Positions 1 through 13,274 of a DNA stretch of 64,000 nucleotides are shown piece by piece (the first letter of the stretch is position 1; the number at the start of each line of letters is the position of its first letter). The notes beneath the pieces are model-generated. The model ran no database searches, was not told the origin of the DNA, and saw only the letters and a list, made by a program, of their open reading frames with translations. The position numbers and the translations under genes are program-made. Source of the DNA: Glebionis coronaria. Lineage: Eukaryota; Streptophyta; Magnoliopsida; Asterales; Asteraceae. The DNA lies in assembly GCA_025667525.1 (NCBI GenBank), contig CM046878.1, forward strand, positions 80,186,196 to 80,250,195, read 5' to 3'.

Positions 1-503
1 TAAAGAATACCGTGTTCTCGTTATATAAATTGGCATACGCCTAGTTTTGGAGAGTTCTTCCTATAGGAAGAGTGGCCAACCAATGTTTAGTTAAAAAGAG
101 CCGAGATTTGTATTTATGCTTTTATTCAGCGAGATCCCCACCGAAATTGCAAAGAGAGCCGAAGCATTCAACTTTCCCATTAGTTACTAGTCTAGATCAT
201 AGGAACCAGAAACGAAGTATAAATGCTTTTCAAGCATCATTCAATTGGCCTCATATTGTTAAACATCTAAATGATCATTGCTATTTCATCAGTTTGAGCC
301 CTATATCACCAAGTTTAAGAAAAACGTGCGATTGAAATCAGTGAGCACGACCATCTTTAGGTTTGTGTGCATCATTGTGTAGAAGGGCCAAAATGATTGA
401 GAAATTTTTTTGGACCTTTTCTCGGTTTGTACATATGCTTGTGCAGTGGCCATATGCTTGTGAAGGGGCGAACATAGCCGTTTATAGGCGATATATATGA
501 CTA

Positions 504-597
504 TAATTAAACAGTCTGATTTTGTCATTATGTAATAGGCGGGTTTCAAAAGAAGCATGGGCTACTTTAATTAAACAGTCTGATTTTGTCATTATGT
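504..597. repeat. Pair of 30-bp direct repeats
   Basis: A perfect 30-bp sequence starting TAATTAAACAGTCTG occurs at 504-533 and again at 568-597, separated by 34 bp. It is too short and too close to be an LTR pair. A local duplication or the footprint of a small element are both possible. Confidence 0.8.
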
Positions 598-1416
598 GAC
601 ATAATTTTTGTCACTTGAATATAATAGACATAGACTAGTTAGGATAAGTAATAGGCGGTCGAGGTACAATTATGTCACTTTTAAGGTTAATCATCAATTC
701 ATAATGTGTAGATAGGTACCACGGTGCCCTCGGGTGTATATGCAGATAGAAATACCACATGTAGTAAAAGCTCAGTTTGTCGAGAAACAAGCGTTAGCTC
801 ATCAAGACCAATCGCACAATATCTTTTTATTGCAATGCCGAAAAAGAACACCCACTGTCGTCAATTTATTCACACAATAATCGAGAAAATGATACGCTTT
901 TTACCATTTCTGCATGCATTCATTGTTTAGATTCAAAGCGGTAAAAACAGTTGAAAAGATCTTCCGTACGTTATGAAAAAGTTGGAATTAGTCACGACAC
1001 CGATACAACAGATGATAAACATAAATATGGTTAAAGATAGACGTTTTTAACCTTGTTATAAAACGTGATTAACCACAATTCGGATTACACAACATGATTA
1101 ATAGCTATTTTGGACGAACCTAATCATATAAAAGGATTAAAAAGCTAAGACTATGTATAACTTATCTAATCTAAGTCCCTGACAAAGTAAATAAGCTCTT
1201 TTCACTTTGCCAAGAACCTTATTAGATACGTAGTAATATGATATACTTATCTCAACATGCTTGATTGGTATTCATAAGGATGTATATAATTAAGCCATCA
1301 ACATGTCATTTCTTCAACCTATGTGGGACTATGTACGTTTTTCATAGAGAAAAAAAAAATACAATATCATGTATTAGCTGTTACTAGGTACAGTTTTACG
1401 TACCTTTTAGTGTCTT

Positions 1417-1528
1417 GACACAAAATGTTAGAAGCACCTCATAGAGAAAAATACAATAAGGAAGTTTTGACACAAAATGTTAGAAGCACCCGAACACCAT
1501 TAAATGTTAGAAGCACCCGAGCACCATA
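1417..1528. repeat. Short repeat around AATGTTAGAAGCACC
   Basis: The core AATGTTAGAAGCACC appears three times, near 1424, 1476 and 1503. The first two copies share the longer left context GACACAAAATG, and the last two share the tail CCGAxCACCAT. This is a small imperfect tandem array with no coding content. Confidence 0.7.
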
Positions 1529-2107
1529 GTTTTAATCGCTATTGATACTTCACCGATGATAAAGTAATGAAACGTTAGTAATGATATTACTCAGTAACTA
1601 ATTTGTATGTAAATAGTTGGGTAGTAATTATGCCAGAAAACGTATATAAAAAGAAAAGTTAAAAAAAAGTTAACAATATCCGGCGGGATTTTTATATTTA
1701 ACCGGACATGCTAATGTGTGACCACATGATACTAACATCAACTTGACGATTCGATTTAATCCACAATATAAAAGTAAGCAAACACTTTCGTCTTGTACCG
1801 ATGTGGGATATATTATTACTAGTTGTCAACCAGAACGACTAATAAGAACGCACACATGGGTTCATGTTTGTTTCACGTTGAGCTCGAGCATTAAGCTTGA
1901 CTACTCATTTATTCGCCATCCAGAAATATCAAAGGATGGTCACAGTAATCCCACTTCCTAGAATCTTCAACTATTTGGAAGGCTCAGTTCATGATATAGT
2001 GTAGCCAACCTGTAAACAGGCCTAGATTCTTATAGGATCTGTGAGTAGAACTGAAATGTTGGACATACACAACATCCCAATGCAATGACTGATCTACAGA
2101 CGCAAGT

Positions 2108-2215
2108 CTAACTAACTCGACTCACTTCAATGTGGATGTTACCCAGGCTTGTAACAAAATCTGGTTCGTTTTGTTTAATATCTTCAAGTGTAGTCGACTC
2201 ATGTTCATCAGCCTG
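2108..2215 (-). CDS. Possible terminal exon of an unknown gene
   Basis: On the minus strand a T-rich tract (about 2216-2240) ends in CCTAG and is followed by 35 open codons and a TAG stop at 2108-2110. The predicted tail is acidic at its start (QADEHESTTLEDIKQ) and ends with GNIHIEVSRVS. The acceptor-like junction and amino-acid use look gene-like. However, another frame over the same stretch is also open, and I could not find a convincing upstream exon before the copia insertion at 2507. The gene is not recognised and this may be chance. Confidence 0.2.
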   Translation of the reverse strand, partial: QADEHESTTLEDIKQNEPDFVTSLGNIHIEVSRVS

Positions 2216-2506
2216 CTAGGTTCAGAAAAGAAAAAAAATGAAGAAAATCAGTGACAGTTGTAGATGCTTGAAAGGCATCTCTCACCATGCATGCAGCTGT
2301 TTATAGCACTTCTTTCGTATTAAATAGGCAGGAATGAGCTCAACAATACTCCTTACAAAAACATATTCACAAAGTGTATATGACGAGTAGCGAAAGTAAA
2401 AATGTCATTATATAATTATATCACAGGTCATAAATACACAACATACTTTTAAAAGTGGTCCATTATACCCACTGGACTTTTTTATTTACGAAATTCACAC
2501 TGAAAC

Positions 2507-3655
<1,149 letters not shown>

Positions 3656-3665
3656 GCTCCCACTT
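3656..3665 (-). other. Polypurine tract of the copia-type element
   Basis: On the minus strand AAGTGGGAGC abuts the LTR start TGTTGGG. This is the usual position and composition of the plus-strand primer in plant copia elements, and it fixes the element's orientation. Confidence 0.8.
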
Positions 3666-6600
3666 GTGAGAGTTTAAGACACAGTACGTCTATAATAAAG
3701 TATCTAGCAACACTCTATTGTAACCGAAAATGATTGAGGCATAGTTTCAAGAAGAATATCTCAAAAGTATAAATGGTATACGATTACATGACTTGCTAAT
3801 AATCATCCCTTTGTTAGTAGTACCGTTAAACCATGGATATGGATCCTAACTCATTCCATATAGTTTAACTTTTAGTTTCTCGTTATAGAAGTTAACTTAG
3901 ACATACCAAATGTAAACAAGCATCATCTTGATTTACTCTTTCGGCGCGGTCACACAATTATCTGATTAATTCTGGAGAGGGCCCAGTGGTACTAATCTGC
4001 ACTATATTAAGTGGAGGAACAAATTCTATATTGACTACAAGTGTTTGTGGATCACTGCTTCATAACACTTCCAACTATAGCCTTTATAACTACCTTTGCA
4101 GGATAGAGTTTAACTTATAATCAAGAAGTGATATTCACACATGCACAAACTTGTTTGCATCTCAAGTCTAAGGACGACTTAATCACCATTTTCGAAATCT
4201 TACTCATGACAAGGATCCAAAAGTAACGATTCGAAAGTTCGGGGTGTCCAATACGCATCCCTTATGTATAACATATGAGTTTGGTGGGAACCGTCCATAT
4301 ATTCAAAGAATATACCCAATACTCACATTTGTCTTAGTGTAGACAATATTTCCATATTGTTAACCGACAATGGAAATATTTAGAAGAATCAAATATTCAA
4401 GGATTAAACATACAAATATAGGACAACAGTAATTATATGAATGAATGCAAATATCAAGTATCTTTATTCATCAGAAAGTAATAACTGTCTTACCATCCCA
4501 ATTATCCAAATACTAAAATAGATTGCATGAAACTAATTTAGCAAGTTGAAGTCAAATGTTTCCAACATTCTCAACTTTTCTTTACAAGAATGCTAAATAG
4601 TCATCTATGTAAACTTACCGAATACTTGTTTTAAATTTCACAAATTGTGAATGATTTGAAGAACAAGATGAGTGTCTCATCCTACATGCTCATACTATTG
4701 CAAGTGTCATAGTATGAGGATATCGTCATACTTTGTGTTAGGTATTCAAAATCAACGATATACAGACAGTTATCTTTACATTTTATTAAAATGTAAAGTA
4801 TTCTTATTCATTAATGTGTAATGCAATAATGCTCATTGATCGAGTATATCTAGTTAGCAGATTTATCATAAATGATAAAATCTTACTTTACTGTAATTGA
4901 TTATCCTTTAGCATCAGTGTACACATATAACACTATGCTTTACAAATCATAAACATTTGTATTAACAATAATCTAAATACTCTCAGTTAGATATTGTTAT
5001 TGTCGTCTCACTTTGCTCTTATGGAAAAGTGACAACAAGTCATATACACAATATAATATATACATAATGAATACTTAGTTAAAACATAAGGTTTCCATTA
5101 ATGTAATAAATTATGTCAAGTGAAATACATCATTCAAGACTCGCTTCAATGATGTATTGCATTGTGTTTAACTTAATTACCGCATACGTTTATTCCAATA
5201 AGCATTTATTCCAAAGTCATTTGTTTTATTCCATAAATTCTCAAATAAAGTTTCATTCCAATCTTAAGGATTATTATCTAGCTTAAATAGAATGATGTCT
5301 TCAATATGTTATACAACATATGAATTTTAAAGAAAAACATAGTGCTCCCACTTAATGTCAAGTGTACTACAAACTATCTAAATTTAACCAAAATCATATC
5401 GAATTAAATTTTACATTTAGTTTCTAGATGCATGATTTAATCCATACTTGGATTATTTTATCATGTATACTCAATAAAGATTTTATAGACTCATAAACCC
5501 TTTTGATTATACACCATCCTTGCTAAAGGTAATCATAAAGGAGAACTATAAAGTTTAATTGACATATTATATGATAATCAAATATCTTTATTTAATCAAT
5601 GTGTGTATGGAAGAATGATTTAATCATAGTCAGTTACTTGAGTATAATTAAAAACTTTCTATTATTAGCCATGCATTAATTATGTATACCATTTTCTCTT
5701 TATGAGTCTTTCTTTAAAAGAAACTCCTTCCATCCTCATAGGTCTATAATTAGGCGAAATATCAATCAAACTCAAATGACTGATTTTCCCTTGAAGGACT
5801 GCATCTTATCATTCATAGTTCTAAGACATTTATCAGATTCAAGATATGATAATTAATCTTAGCAGTTAGTGGATTACAAAACTCTCCTAACTTATACTCC
5901 TCAACATTGATATTAAAATATCAATCAGGTGATGAGGTATCTTTGCAAATTATGAATGAGAGTAACATTCACTTTGGTTTGACATTTTCATGCTTAACCG
6001 AAATATGACATCAACAAGTGGACTTTGAAGGTTATGTATTTTGCTATTGAATATCTTCAAGATTTGTTATAAATCCCACTTACTTTTGTAAGTAGAGATA
6101 ATTCTCTAAATACTAAGTATTTAAGAAACAATAAATTGTTCTTAATAGAGAGACTACAAAAACATATTTTAAATTCTTATCTCAAGTTTGTTAATACTAT
6201 GTTTCAAAAGATATTAACAAATTAAAGAAATTTAATCAAGACATATTAGGATTTATCCCAAGAACCTTAATTAGGGTTTGTAGTATAAACCCTAATTCTT
6301 ATATCACCCTCTAATCAATAACCTTAGAAAAGGTTTGTGTTACGTCAAGCTAGGAGGAACACCAACACTACAATCATCTAACAAGAAAGTGTAGAAAATC
6401 CAAAAACCTAAAAGGTTTTAAGGTTCGATTGGTTTGAGTGGAACAACCAAAATTCCTAATAAATTAGGGGTTTTCAGTTGTGGGTTGTCTCGAATACCTT
6501 CTAGGTTTGAACTATATTGAGTGTATCAACTACACACGTATTTTTCTAACCTTGATAGATCATGGAGGTAGAGCAATTAAAGCTTATCATGAATCAAACA

Positions 6601-9600
6601 ATATGAATATAGTTTGTTTCAACTCATTAGACATACCATAATAATTTGGTATTCTATGAGTATTAGAATTGTGAGACTACATCATAATTCCATAGATAAC
6701 TTAATTCTCTTTGGATTAAATACTTTGTCAATTGGACCATGTACCAAATTACAATATCAGTATTTTAAAACCAAGTGCTTGCTATAATGTATAATTCTTG
6801 AACAATGCGAGAACCATGTGTTTACAAGAAACCATACCATATCAAGAATACATTATAAGTCTTTGAATAATTCAAAGACCTTATATTAATGTGTTAACAA
6901 GAAGACATAACTATTTGCTACATACTTTATGTTATTCGGTGAGTAATACAAGGACTTTATAATTACGTGTTATCAAGAAAACATAACTATACTAACTAAA
7001 GTAATTATGAATGCAAACTCTTGAATTCAATAGTAATTTCAAGTTAATTTTATACTTCAAAATTATGATTATTATATCTTGACCATAATTATATTTACTA
7101 TACATGTAGTAAAAATGTTGAAGTAGCTTTTCACTATATCATGACATTTGAATGTAGTAGGGAAACAAACATCTTGTGTGTTCACGTCCTAGTAGAATTA
7201 TTAGCTTTCTTACCTTTTGGGCAAGTGAAACTAATTATATGTTGTTTCTTGCACACACTGTGCAATTTCTCCCACTTGTGTAAGGCACAACATCATATTA
7301 TGAAGACAAGCAATACAACATGTGGTTGATTGTGTAAACAATATGATAATGTCATTGATATTATAAGTAGATTTAGAGCCATAACCTTTTATAAGGAATT
7401 GTGGATTATTATTCTATAGATAACATTTCAGAAAGCGACATTAGAAGGCAACGTGTTATCATATAAAATAAAATGCAATTTTCCTTTAAGTAATGGTTGT
7501 TCATATTTGAAGTGATAATTATTTTAAAGCAAGTTCAAAATAATATGGGTGACTAATCAAGAAAATAAATCTTGTAGCTCCCACTGAAATTGACAATATT
7601 ACATAGATATTATTTCAGTAATGAACCGCAACGCTCCCACTAAATTTGTCAACATAATAAATGTTACATCACCGGTAGAAAGCAAATAACAATTTATTGA
7701 CTTTCTTATCTCTGAAAAATGCCTACAAGTATACATGTACTTAGGTATTTGAGCAAAGTATATGAAATTATACTTGTGTAGATGAGGGACTAGCCGTTCA
7801 TGCTTTCAATTAACTTGACTATTTAGCATGCAATTCCTCCTTTATCGTCTACATAGCCACATGGGTATTTAGCACTTTAAGGAATAACAAGAGTCCAAGA
7901 AAGATACCTAGCAGAGTGCTAGTAAATTCCTTACTCTTTGCGGTTTTAAACTCATACATCGTGAAAAGTGTAAGATGTCATTTATTTTGGTACCTATAGA
8001 CAAAAGATACACAAAATATGTTATCTTTCAATGATTTCAGAACCGGGTTAGGATAATGAAATATTAAAAGTGAGTTTAAATACAATCGATAATTATTCGA
8101 TTATGATCCTATTGTATTCTTGTCAACTAATGAGAAGAGACTGGAATAAGTCTCGCTTTTTTTACCAGGAAGAGAGACTATGTTTGTTTTCTATAAGAAA
8201 ACAAATTTAGTTTACGAATTATGTCGCAATAACACAATTAATCAGAACATAGAAAGTTCAATTTAGTATTTTAGATAATTAAATTCTTAATAGAATTAAG
8301 TACCCAATTAATTACTAATAAGACTAAGATCTTTTCTTGCACTTCCACTTAATATTAGAGGTCTGGCCATATAATAATAAGTAGGACAAGAGGTAAGCGT
8401 CGAGCGTTAATTGCATTACAAGTCCAACTCTTAGATTTATGATACGATTCATGAATTTTATTGTTGTAGAGTGTTTGGATGGGATGTTCTCACAACTCTT
8501 TCGAGTACCAATGAACGTCTTAAAAAAACTTGTTCTACATGTAATAAATCATGAGTATGTTTCATCTCATCTTATACCTCGGGTTCCGAATCTGACCGGG
8601 AACTCGACTTAAGTCGTACCAATGTAAGCATGCAGTAATTGGCATAGATCTGACCTATGACAAAAATCGCCTCGGGTATGGAATTCGCCCTAGGTCTGAC
8701 CAAATGACGAAAACCAACTACAAGTGCTTCTACATTGGATGCCATAGACTTAAAAATTAAAATAGGTAACACATAAGTTTAGAAAACAAATGTCAAAATT
8801 GTGTAAAAAGAAGCATGCAATCATATTTTTAGCAAAGTTAAGAAAACTTTTTGTTAACTTTTATTTAGGCGTGTTTTACTGCGGTAAAGAATTAAAGAAT
8901 GATCAAACCCTATATCCTACTCTTCATGCGCCCGAATGTGCAAATGCTTGGGATAATTATCATATAGATGCCAAAACATGTATATGACATGGGAAAGCAT
9001 TAAAGATCGTTCAAACCATAAATAGCTTGACTAGAACACGTAGAGTAATAGCAAGTCCATCATTAGAAAGCACAAAACAAGATGTTTTAAGTATTATAAA
9101 CCAATTAATTTTGCAAATAACGTCGTTGAAAAGATAGTTTATAAGCCATCATTACGGTATGTAAGCCTAACTCGAGTGACAATATGATTTCGCAAAACAA
9201 TTAGATTATAATAAAACCATGTTTCAAAGATCTTATGCCTATATTAATCTTTGTTCCAAAAACGATTTTTAACAAATAACACATATCCAATTCGCAAGGA
9301 AACGTAAGTGTAATTAATATGACATACTTTTAAATCTAGTTTCAATATAAGTAGAGATCCGTTTTTATGATTCCTAGAATCTTGTATTATTATGTTTTGC
9401 AATTCATAATGGAAAACAAATAAGCACATAAAAACAGACTAGAAAGTGGTAGAAGATGAAGACAGACTCTATATGAAAGCAGTAACATATAAGATCCAAG
9501 TCTCGAATGAGTCTTCCCCAAATTAAGGATCAAAGACCCTCAAGTTTTCGAGCAAGGTACTTGATGAGTTGCATGAATCACAAAGTGATATGCTAAAGTC

Positions 9601-9778
9601 TTTGACGAATAATAAATTTTTGTTTATTCATTAATTTAATAAACCTACCCAATTTTATTAGATCTAGATCAAAATTAAATGGCAAGAATGCATGTTATTG
9701 CCATAGAAAAAACCTGAGCATTTAAGCAGATCTAGCGTATTTATTCTATGTGTAACCCATGAACACCAAACTATTTTA
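3666..9778 (-). other. Decayed interior of the copia-type element
   Basis: About 6.1 kb between PPT and PBS hold no ORF longer than about 66 codons. On the minus strand near 4710-4730 a stretch reads KYDDILIL before a stop. That resembles the copia RT signature YVDDIL, at a plausible distance from the 3' LTR. Near 7290-7250 a degenerate CCHC-like pattern can be read. These hints favour a heavily mutated gag-pol over unrelated stuffer, but neither is decisive. Confidence 0.4.
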
Positions 9779-9790
9779 CTCGTGATGCCA
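9779..9790 (-). other. Primer-binding site of the copia-type element
   Basis: Minus-strand TGGCATCACGAG lies one base from the LTR end. It resembles TGGTATCAGAGC, the site complementary to initiator tRNA-Met, with several mismatches. Confidence 0.7.
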
Positions 9791-9791
9791 C

Positions 9792-10800
9792 TGTTGGGAT
9801 TATACAACTAGTTAACCATTTAACTACGAGTGCGCAACGGAATGGATCTAGTTTGATATTTATAATTAATACATAAACAAACATAAATAAATACTAACCT
9901 TTTGATTAATGATATAAATCAATAAACATAAATCAGATCTTGATCTTGAAACTTCAAGTGATTAAATTACCACCTCTATGGTTCCTCACATAACACGTCA
10001 CACGAGCACGTTACGATGCTAGTGGTTGTTTCACAGTTGCTAAAACAAATCTAAATACCGAGTGGTATACGTTTATATCGAACTAAAACAAATAACAAAA
10101 ATAAACCCAAAATTAGCAAGGATCAAACTTGCATCAATAGAATCACAATCTTGCATCCTTGCCAGTGGACTAGATGTCCCTTGTTGTCGTGTATGGAAAA
10201 CATATTCGATACACTATGGAGAAAAATTGCTTTCATGCAATTTACTTTGCATGCGTATAACAGTATGTATCAAAATCATACATGACATTTAGATTATATC
10301 ATGTGAATACAATACTGATGTATACTTTGCATGCTAAAGGTTTATTTAATGGTTTTATGTTAACTAACATTGTAAGGCATCGTGTCTTAATTTTTAATGG
10401 GGAAATCAGTAATGAACGAGGGTAAGGGGCGAGTATATATACTACCTTGACAGTAATACATAAACTTGGTCCACACTTTAAGCTATTATTTTTCACTCCA
10501 TTAATTCCGAAAAACGACAACAAGCCCCCTCCTAGAACATTCATTAATTGGAAACCATTTTAAGAAGTCCTATGGGATTCGTTTTTCCGACACTTTAGTC
10601 CTTCTCTTATATTAAACGAATATTGCGTCCAATGTTCGTTTAAATATTTATCGTGAAACATATTAAACATTTAATAAATATATAACACGTATATATATAT
10701 ATATATATTAAATATTTAATAAACGCACTCTTCGTGTATTCGTGTGTGCCCCCGATAGGCTCACGCATTTCCGATGGCTAAACGATCGTATATCCCAACA
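9792..10800 (-). repeat. 5' LTR of the copia-type element
   Basis: This 1,009-bp LTR pairs with 2507-3655. Relative to that copy it lacks about 20 bp near 10045 and most of the TA run. It ends at 10800, directly against the target duplication GAAAC. Confidence 0.92.
10434..10441 (-). promoter_or_regulatory. Likely LTR TATA box
   Basis: TATATATA within GTAGTATATATACTCG on the minus strand lies about 360 bp into the 5' LTR. That is a reasonable position for the core promoter at the U3/R border. The same sequence is kept in the left LTR near 3175. Confidence 0.45.
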
Positions 10801-11078
10801 GAAACCTGATATAATAGGTTACCTGCTGACGTGGCATAGTCAAACCGATTTTGGTTGACTTTTGATGACTGTCTATCCACCTCATATGGGTAATCCCCAT
10901 ACCCGATCCATATGGAAAAAACTACCCGATCCAAAACACTTTTTTCTTAATTTTATTATCATTTCTTTCTCACAGGAGAATGAGCTCACATGAACCCTAA
11001 TCACCAAATACTGAGTTTCTCAATTCGATCGAAACCCTAAACCCTAATTCGTAATTAAAACTTACCAGTCCATCCATT

Positions 11079-11252
11079 ATGTCAACTTCGTCTTCTTCAC
11101 TGATAAGGAGATACAGAAGGAATCAAGATGTTACAAACAAAAGTCATTGTGATTGTGACCCCCCAGACCCAATCCCTGTTCAAACTGCTTGGACTCTAGA
11201 AAATCCAGGCAGAAGGTTTAAGTCTTGTCCAATTAGAGACAAAAATAACTAA
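11079..11252 (+). pseudogene. GRF-type zinc-finger fragment
   Basis: Fifty-seven codons from ATG at 11079 encode a Ser-rich start, a CDC pair (residues 24-26), then TAWTLENPGRRFKSCP (residues 35-51). The pattern CxC, a Trp-containing spacer and NPGRRFxxC is the GRF zinc finger. In plants it is often found in small proteins near or inside MULEs. A stop follows before the usual last part of the finger (a Cys followed by aromatic residues), so it is truncated or its last part lies in another frame. It runs convergent to the transposase. Role inferred only: possibly a nucleic-acid-binding accessory gene of the transposon. Confidence 0.6.
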
Positions 11253-11802
11253 TATGTGGTGTGTATGGTCAACTCGGCTGGTTCAAGAATTTGTTGAGGG
11301 AAAGTGTTACCCCATGACCCTCACATTCAAATGCTTAAAGGCAACACAGAGGACATGAAGATTGTGAAGGCCAAATTTCTGGTTTATGATAGGCTAATGT
11401 TAGTGATTTCAGTTTTAGTTATGTTTTAAACAATAGTTTTACTCGTTGACTTGCTAATGTAATCATAGTATGTTGTTACTTTTTCAATGAACTGAATATA
11501 ATTATGAACATGTTTTGTTGCCAGATTTTGTTATGTTTTTGTTTCCCTACTAGTTCAAGCAAATGTTTACTCTGGTGACAGATTGTGTTATGTTTTTGTT
11601 TCCAAACATTGTCATATCAATTGGTGTTTTGTTATTGTTGGCAGATTTTGTTTCCCATATTTATTGCATACTCCCAACAACTTGGGACTATCATATAAGT
11701 GAGCCTCACCCAACTCCTATATTACATTAACTTCCTGGTAACCACTTTGGTAAAAAAACACAAGTAACACCCTAACCATCATCACTTATCCATAGATTTC
11801 AA

Positions 11803-12376
11803 ATGGATAAAGGTAAAGGTAAGTATGATGTCCAATTAGCACTATCATACAAGTTTTTAGTACGTAATGCCTTATTTTTGTAGAAATAATTGAAATTAGT
11901 AGTGACAGTAACTCTGAAGAAGCTATGACTGATGGATATTCTTCAGCAAGCATGGATTCATGTGAAGTTCGTGGATCTAAAAAGTCAAGGTTTTAAAAAG
12001 GACATATGTTTGTGGATCAAAGAAAGGACATGGATCTAGAATATCAGATGATAATGAAATCACATAAGCTCTTCTCAAATGGTATGGCTATACTACTAAA
12101 TAATCCTTTGATAATGATGATTTTAGTATCTATAGGGATAACCCTGTGCATAACTTTATTCAAAAGTCAAAAATGCTACTTCCACCAAAACATCAGGATG
12201 TTATCAAAGGTAAATACATACCTGTAAATGTATCTTCAAAACAGATTACTAAAAGTCCTGTTGCACCTACTGGTTGTGTCATTGGTCTTTCTAACCAAAT
12301 GACCTGGTTGCAAATATGTGAACAAATGAAAGGTCCTAAAAATGCAGGCAAAGGAAAGGGCAAAGCCAAGGTTTGA
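11803..12376 (+). pseudogene. Second decayed plus-strand gene of the MULE
   Basis: Fragments in different frames look like one former gene. A start MDKGKGK lies at about 11803. After a likely intron comes an acidic stretch (EISSDSNSEEAMTDGYSS, about 11890-11945). A last open block, 12146-12376, ends in a basic tail (GKGKGKAKV) before a stop. I do not recognise the family. Position and orientation, convergent with the transposase at 12960-13269, resemble a two-gene MULE such as MuDR, but there is no sequence evidence that this corresponds to mudrB. Confidence 0.35.
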
Positions 12377-12959
12377 TAGCTCATTTTATGAACTTATCTT
12401 GCTATTACTACATATGATGCTATGTTTATCTTCAAGACTTAGTATGTAATGCTTTCTTTATAAGCAGATTAAGGTTTTAGATTTTAAACAAGGGTATGTA
12501 ATATTGTCTGTTCCATATAGGAATGGAAATTTTTGGTGTTGGGGGACTTAATGAAAACATGTGTAGTGCCACAATTTTTTGTTTTTTTGTTACCTGTACA
12601 AAGCATTTCCCAACTAGGAGACAAGGTGGTCCTGTTTTCCATTCAAATATATTATACAAAAAACATATAAAAAAACATGTTGCTTTTTATAATAGATTCC
12701 CATGCTTAAAAGCATGTGACTGAGACTATAAAACTTGTGGATCAATTAATATGAATCACACATACAACAACAATATCATCCTAGCTTATCCTATACAAAA
12801 CCTTGGTTCTAATCATTAGGTCATTAGACCAATACCATCATAGATTAGGTACATAATCAATATCCAGTTTACAACAACCTATTACAACAAAGGCATAACT
12901 TCAATCACTTAGATGAACAACCTTATCTGGTGTAGATCCATTTCCAGCTTCATCAGATT

Positions 12960-13269
12960 TCATTTTTTGGACTTCATCTTAGCTATCCTTTCAGATTTGC
13001 CTCTGTTCTTGTGTGTAACCCTAAAAGGAACTGCTTGGTCTGTTTGTGATGCTTTTTTAGTCGTTGGCCTCCTCTTTTTTTTGGGTAAAGGAGCACTGGA
13101 AACACCAACAAGTTTACCTTTATCTCTAAGTATAAAGTTTCTTCCTTTAGAAGGGATTGATTGAGATGTAGCACCAAAGTCAGATTCATCTCCATGTAAC
13201 TTTTCTTGTGTATTAAAGTATTCTGCTGCATCTTCAGGGTTAGACATAAAGATTTCATCAACAGGTTGA
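12960..13269 (-). pseudogene. MULE (MURA-like) transposase, C-terminal tail
   Basis: The open minus-strand frame runs from the target site of the Athila element (13269) to a stop at 12960. It ends with a basic segment (PKKKRRPTTKK) and the tail KNRGKSERIAKMKSKK. A tail with SERIxKxK after a basic linker is common at the end of plant MULE transposases. The frame continues upstream at 54477-55908, 41 kb away, where the SWIM zinc finger and zinc knuckle lie. This part alone is intact. The gene as a whole is split by the Athila insertion and has further breaks in the other half. Confidence 0.7.
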
Positions 13270-13274
13270 TTGTA
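13270..13274. repeat. Target-site duplication TTGTA (left copy)
   Basis: TTGTA directly precedes the left Athila LTR and recurs at 54472-54476 directly after the right one. This 5-bp match proves the LTRs at 13275 and 52391 belong to one insertion. Confidence 0.92.

Larger units (their letters stand above)
1..2107. other. AT-rich sequence without a supported gene
   Basis: No reading frame here has a recognisable domain. The longest, 87 codons from position 72 on the plus strand, has ordinary composition and matches no family I know. Short direct repeats (504-597, 1417-1528) and pieces such as ATGTGGGA near 1321 and 1801, common in plant LTRs, suggest old transposon debris. I see no promoter, RNA gene or clear element ends. 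Confidence 0.5.
10801..13269. mobile_element. Left half of a Mutator-like transposon (MULE)
   Basis: This segment continues at 54477 once the Athila insertion and one TTGTA copy are removed: the minus-strand transposase frame carries on across that junction. It holds a GRF-finger remnant and a second decayed gene on the plus strand, then the transposase tail on the minus strand. The sequence just right of 10805 (GCTGACGTGGCATAGTCAA) resembles the subterminal DNA of many plant MULEs. The sequence left of the copia insertion (about 2440-2506) would then be the outer end. I could not confirm a terminal inverted repeat because the other end is not identifiable in this window. Confidence 0.6.

Noticed and set aside
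2258..2277. Small hairpin (AGATGC...GCATCT) as terminator or small RNA
   Set aside because: A stem of about 6 bp only; too weak and without context to call.
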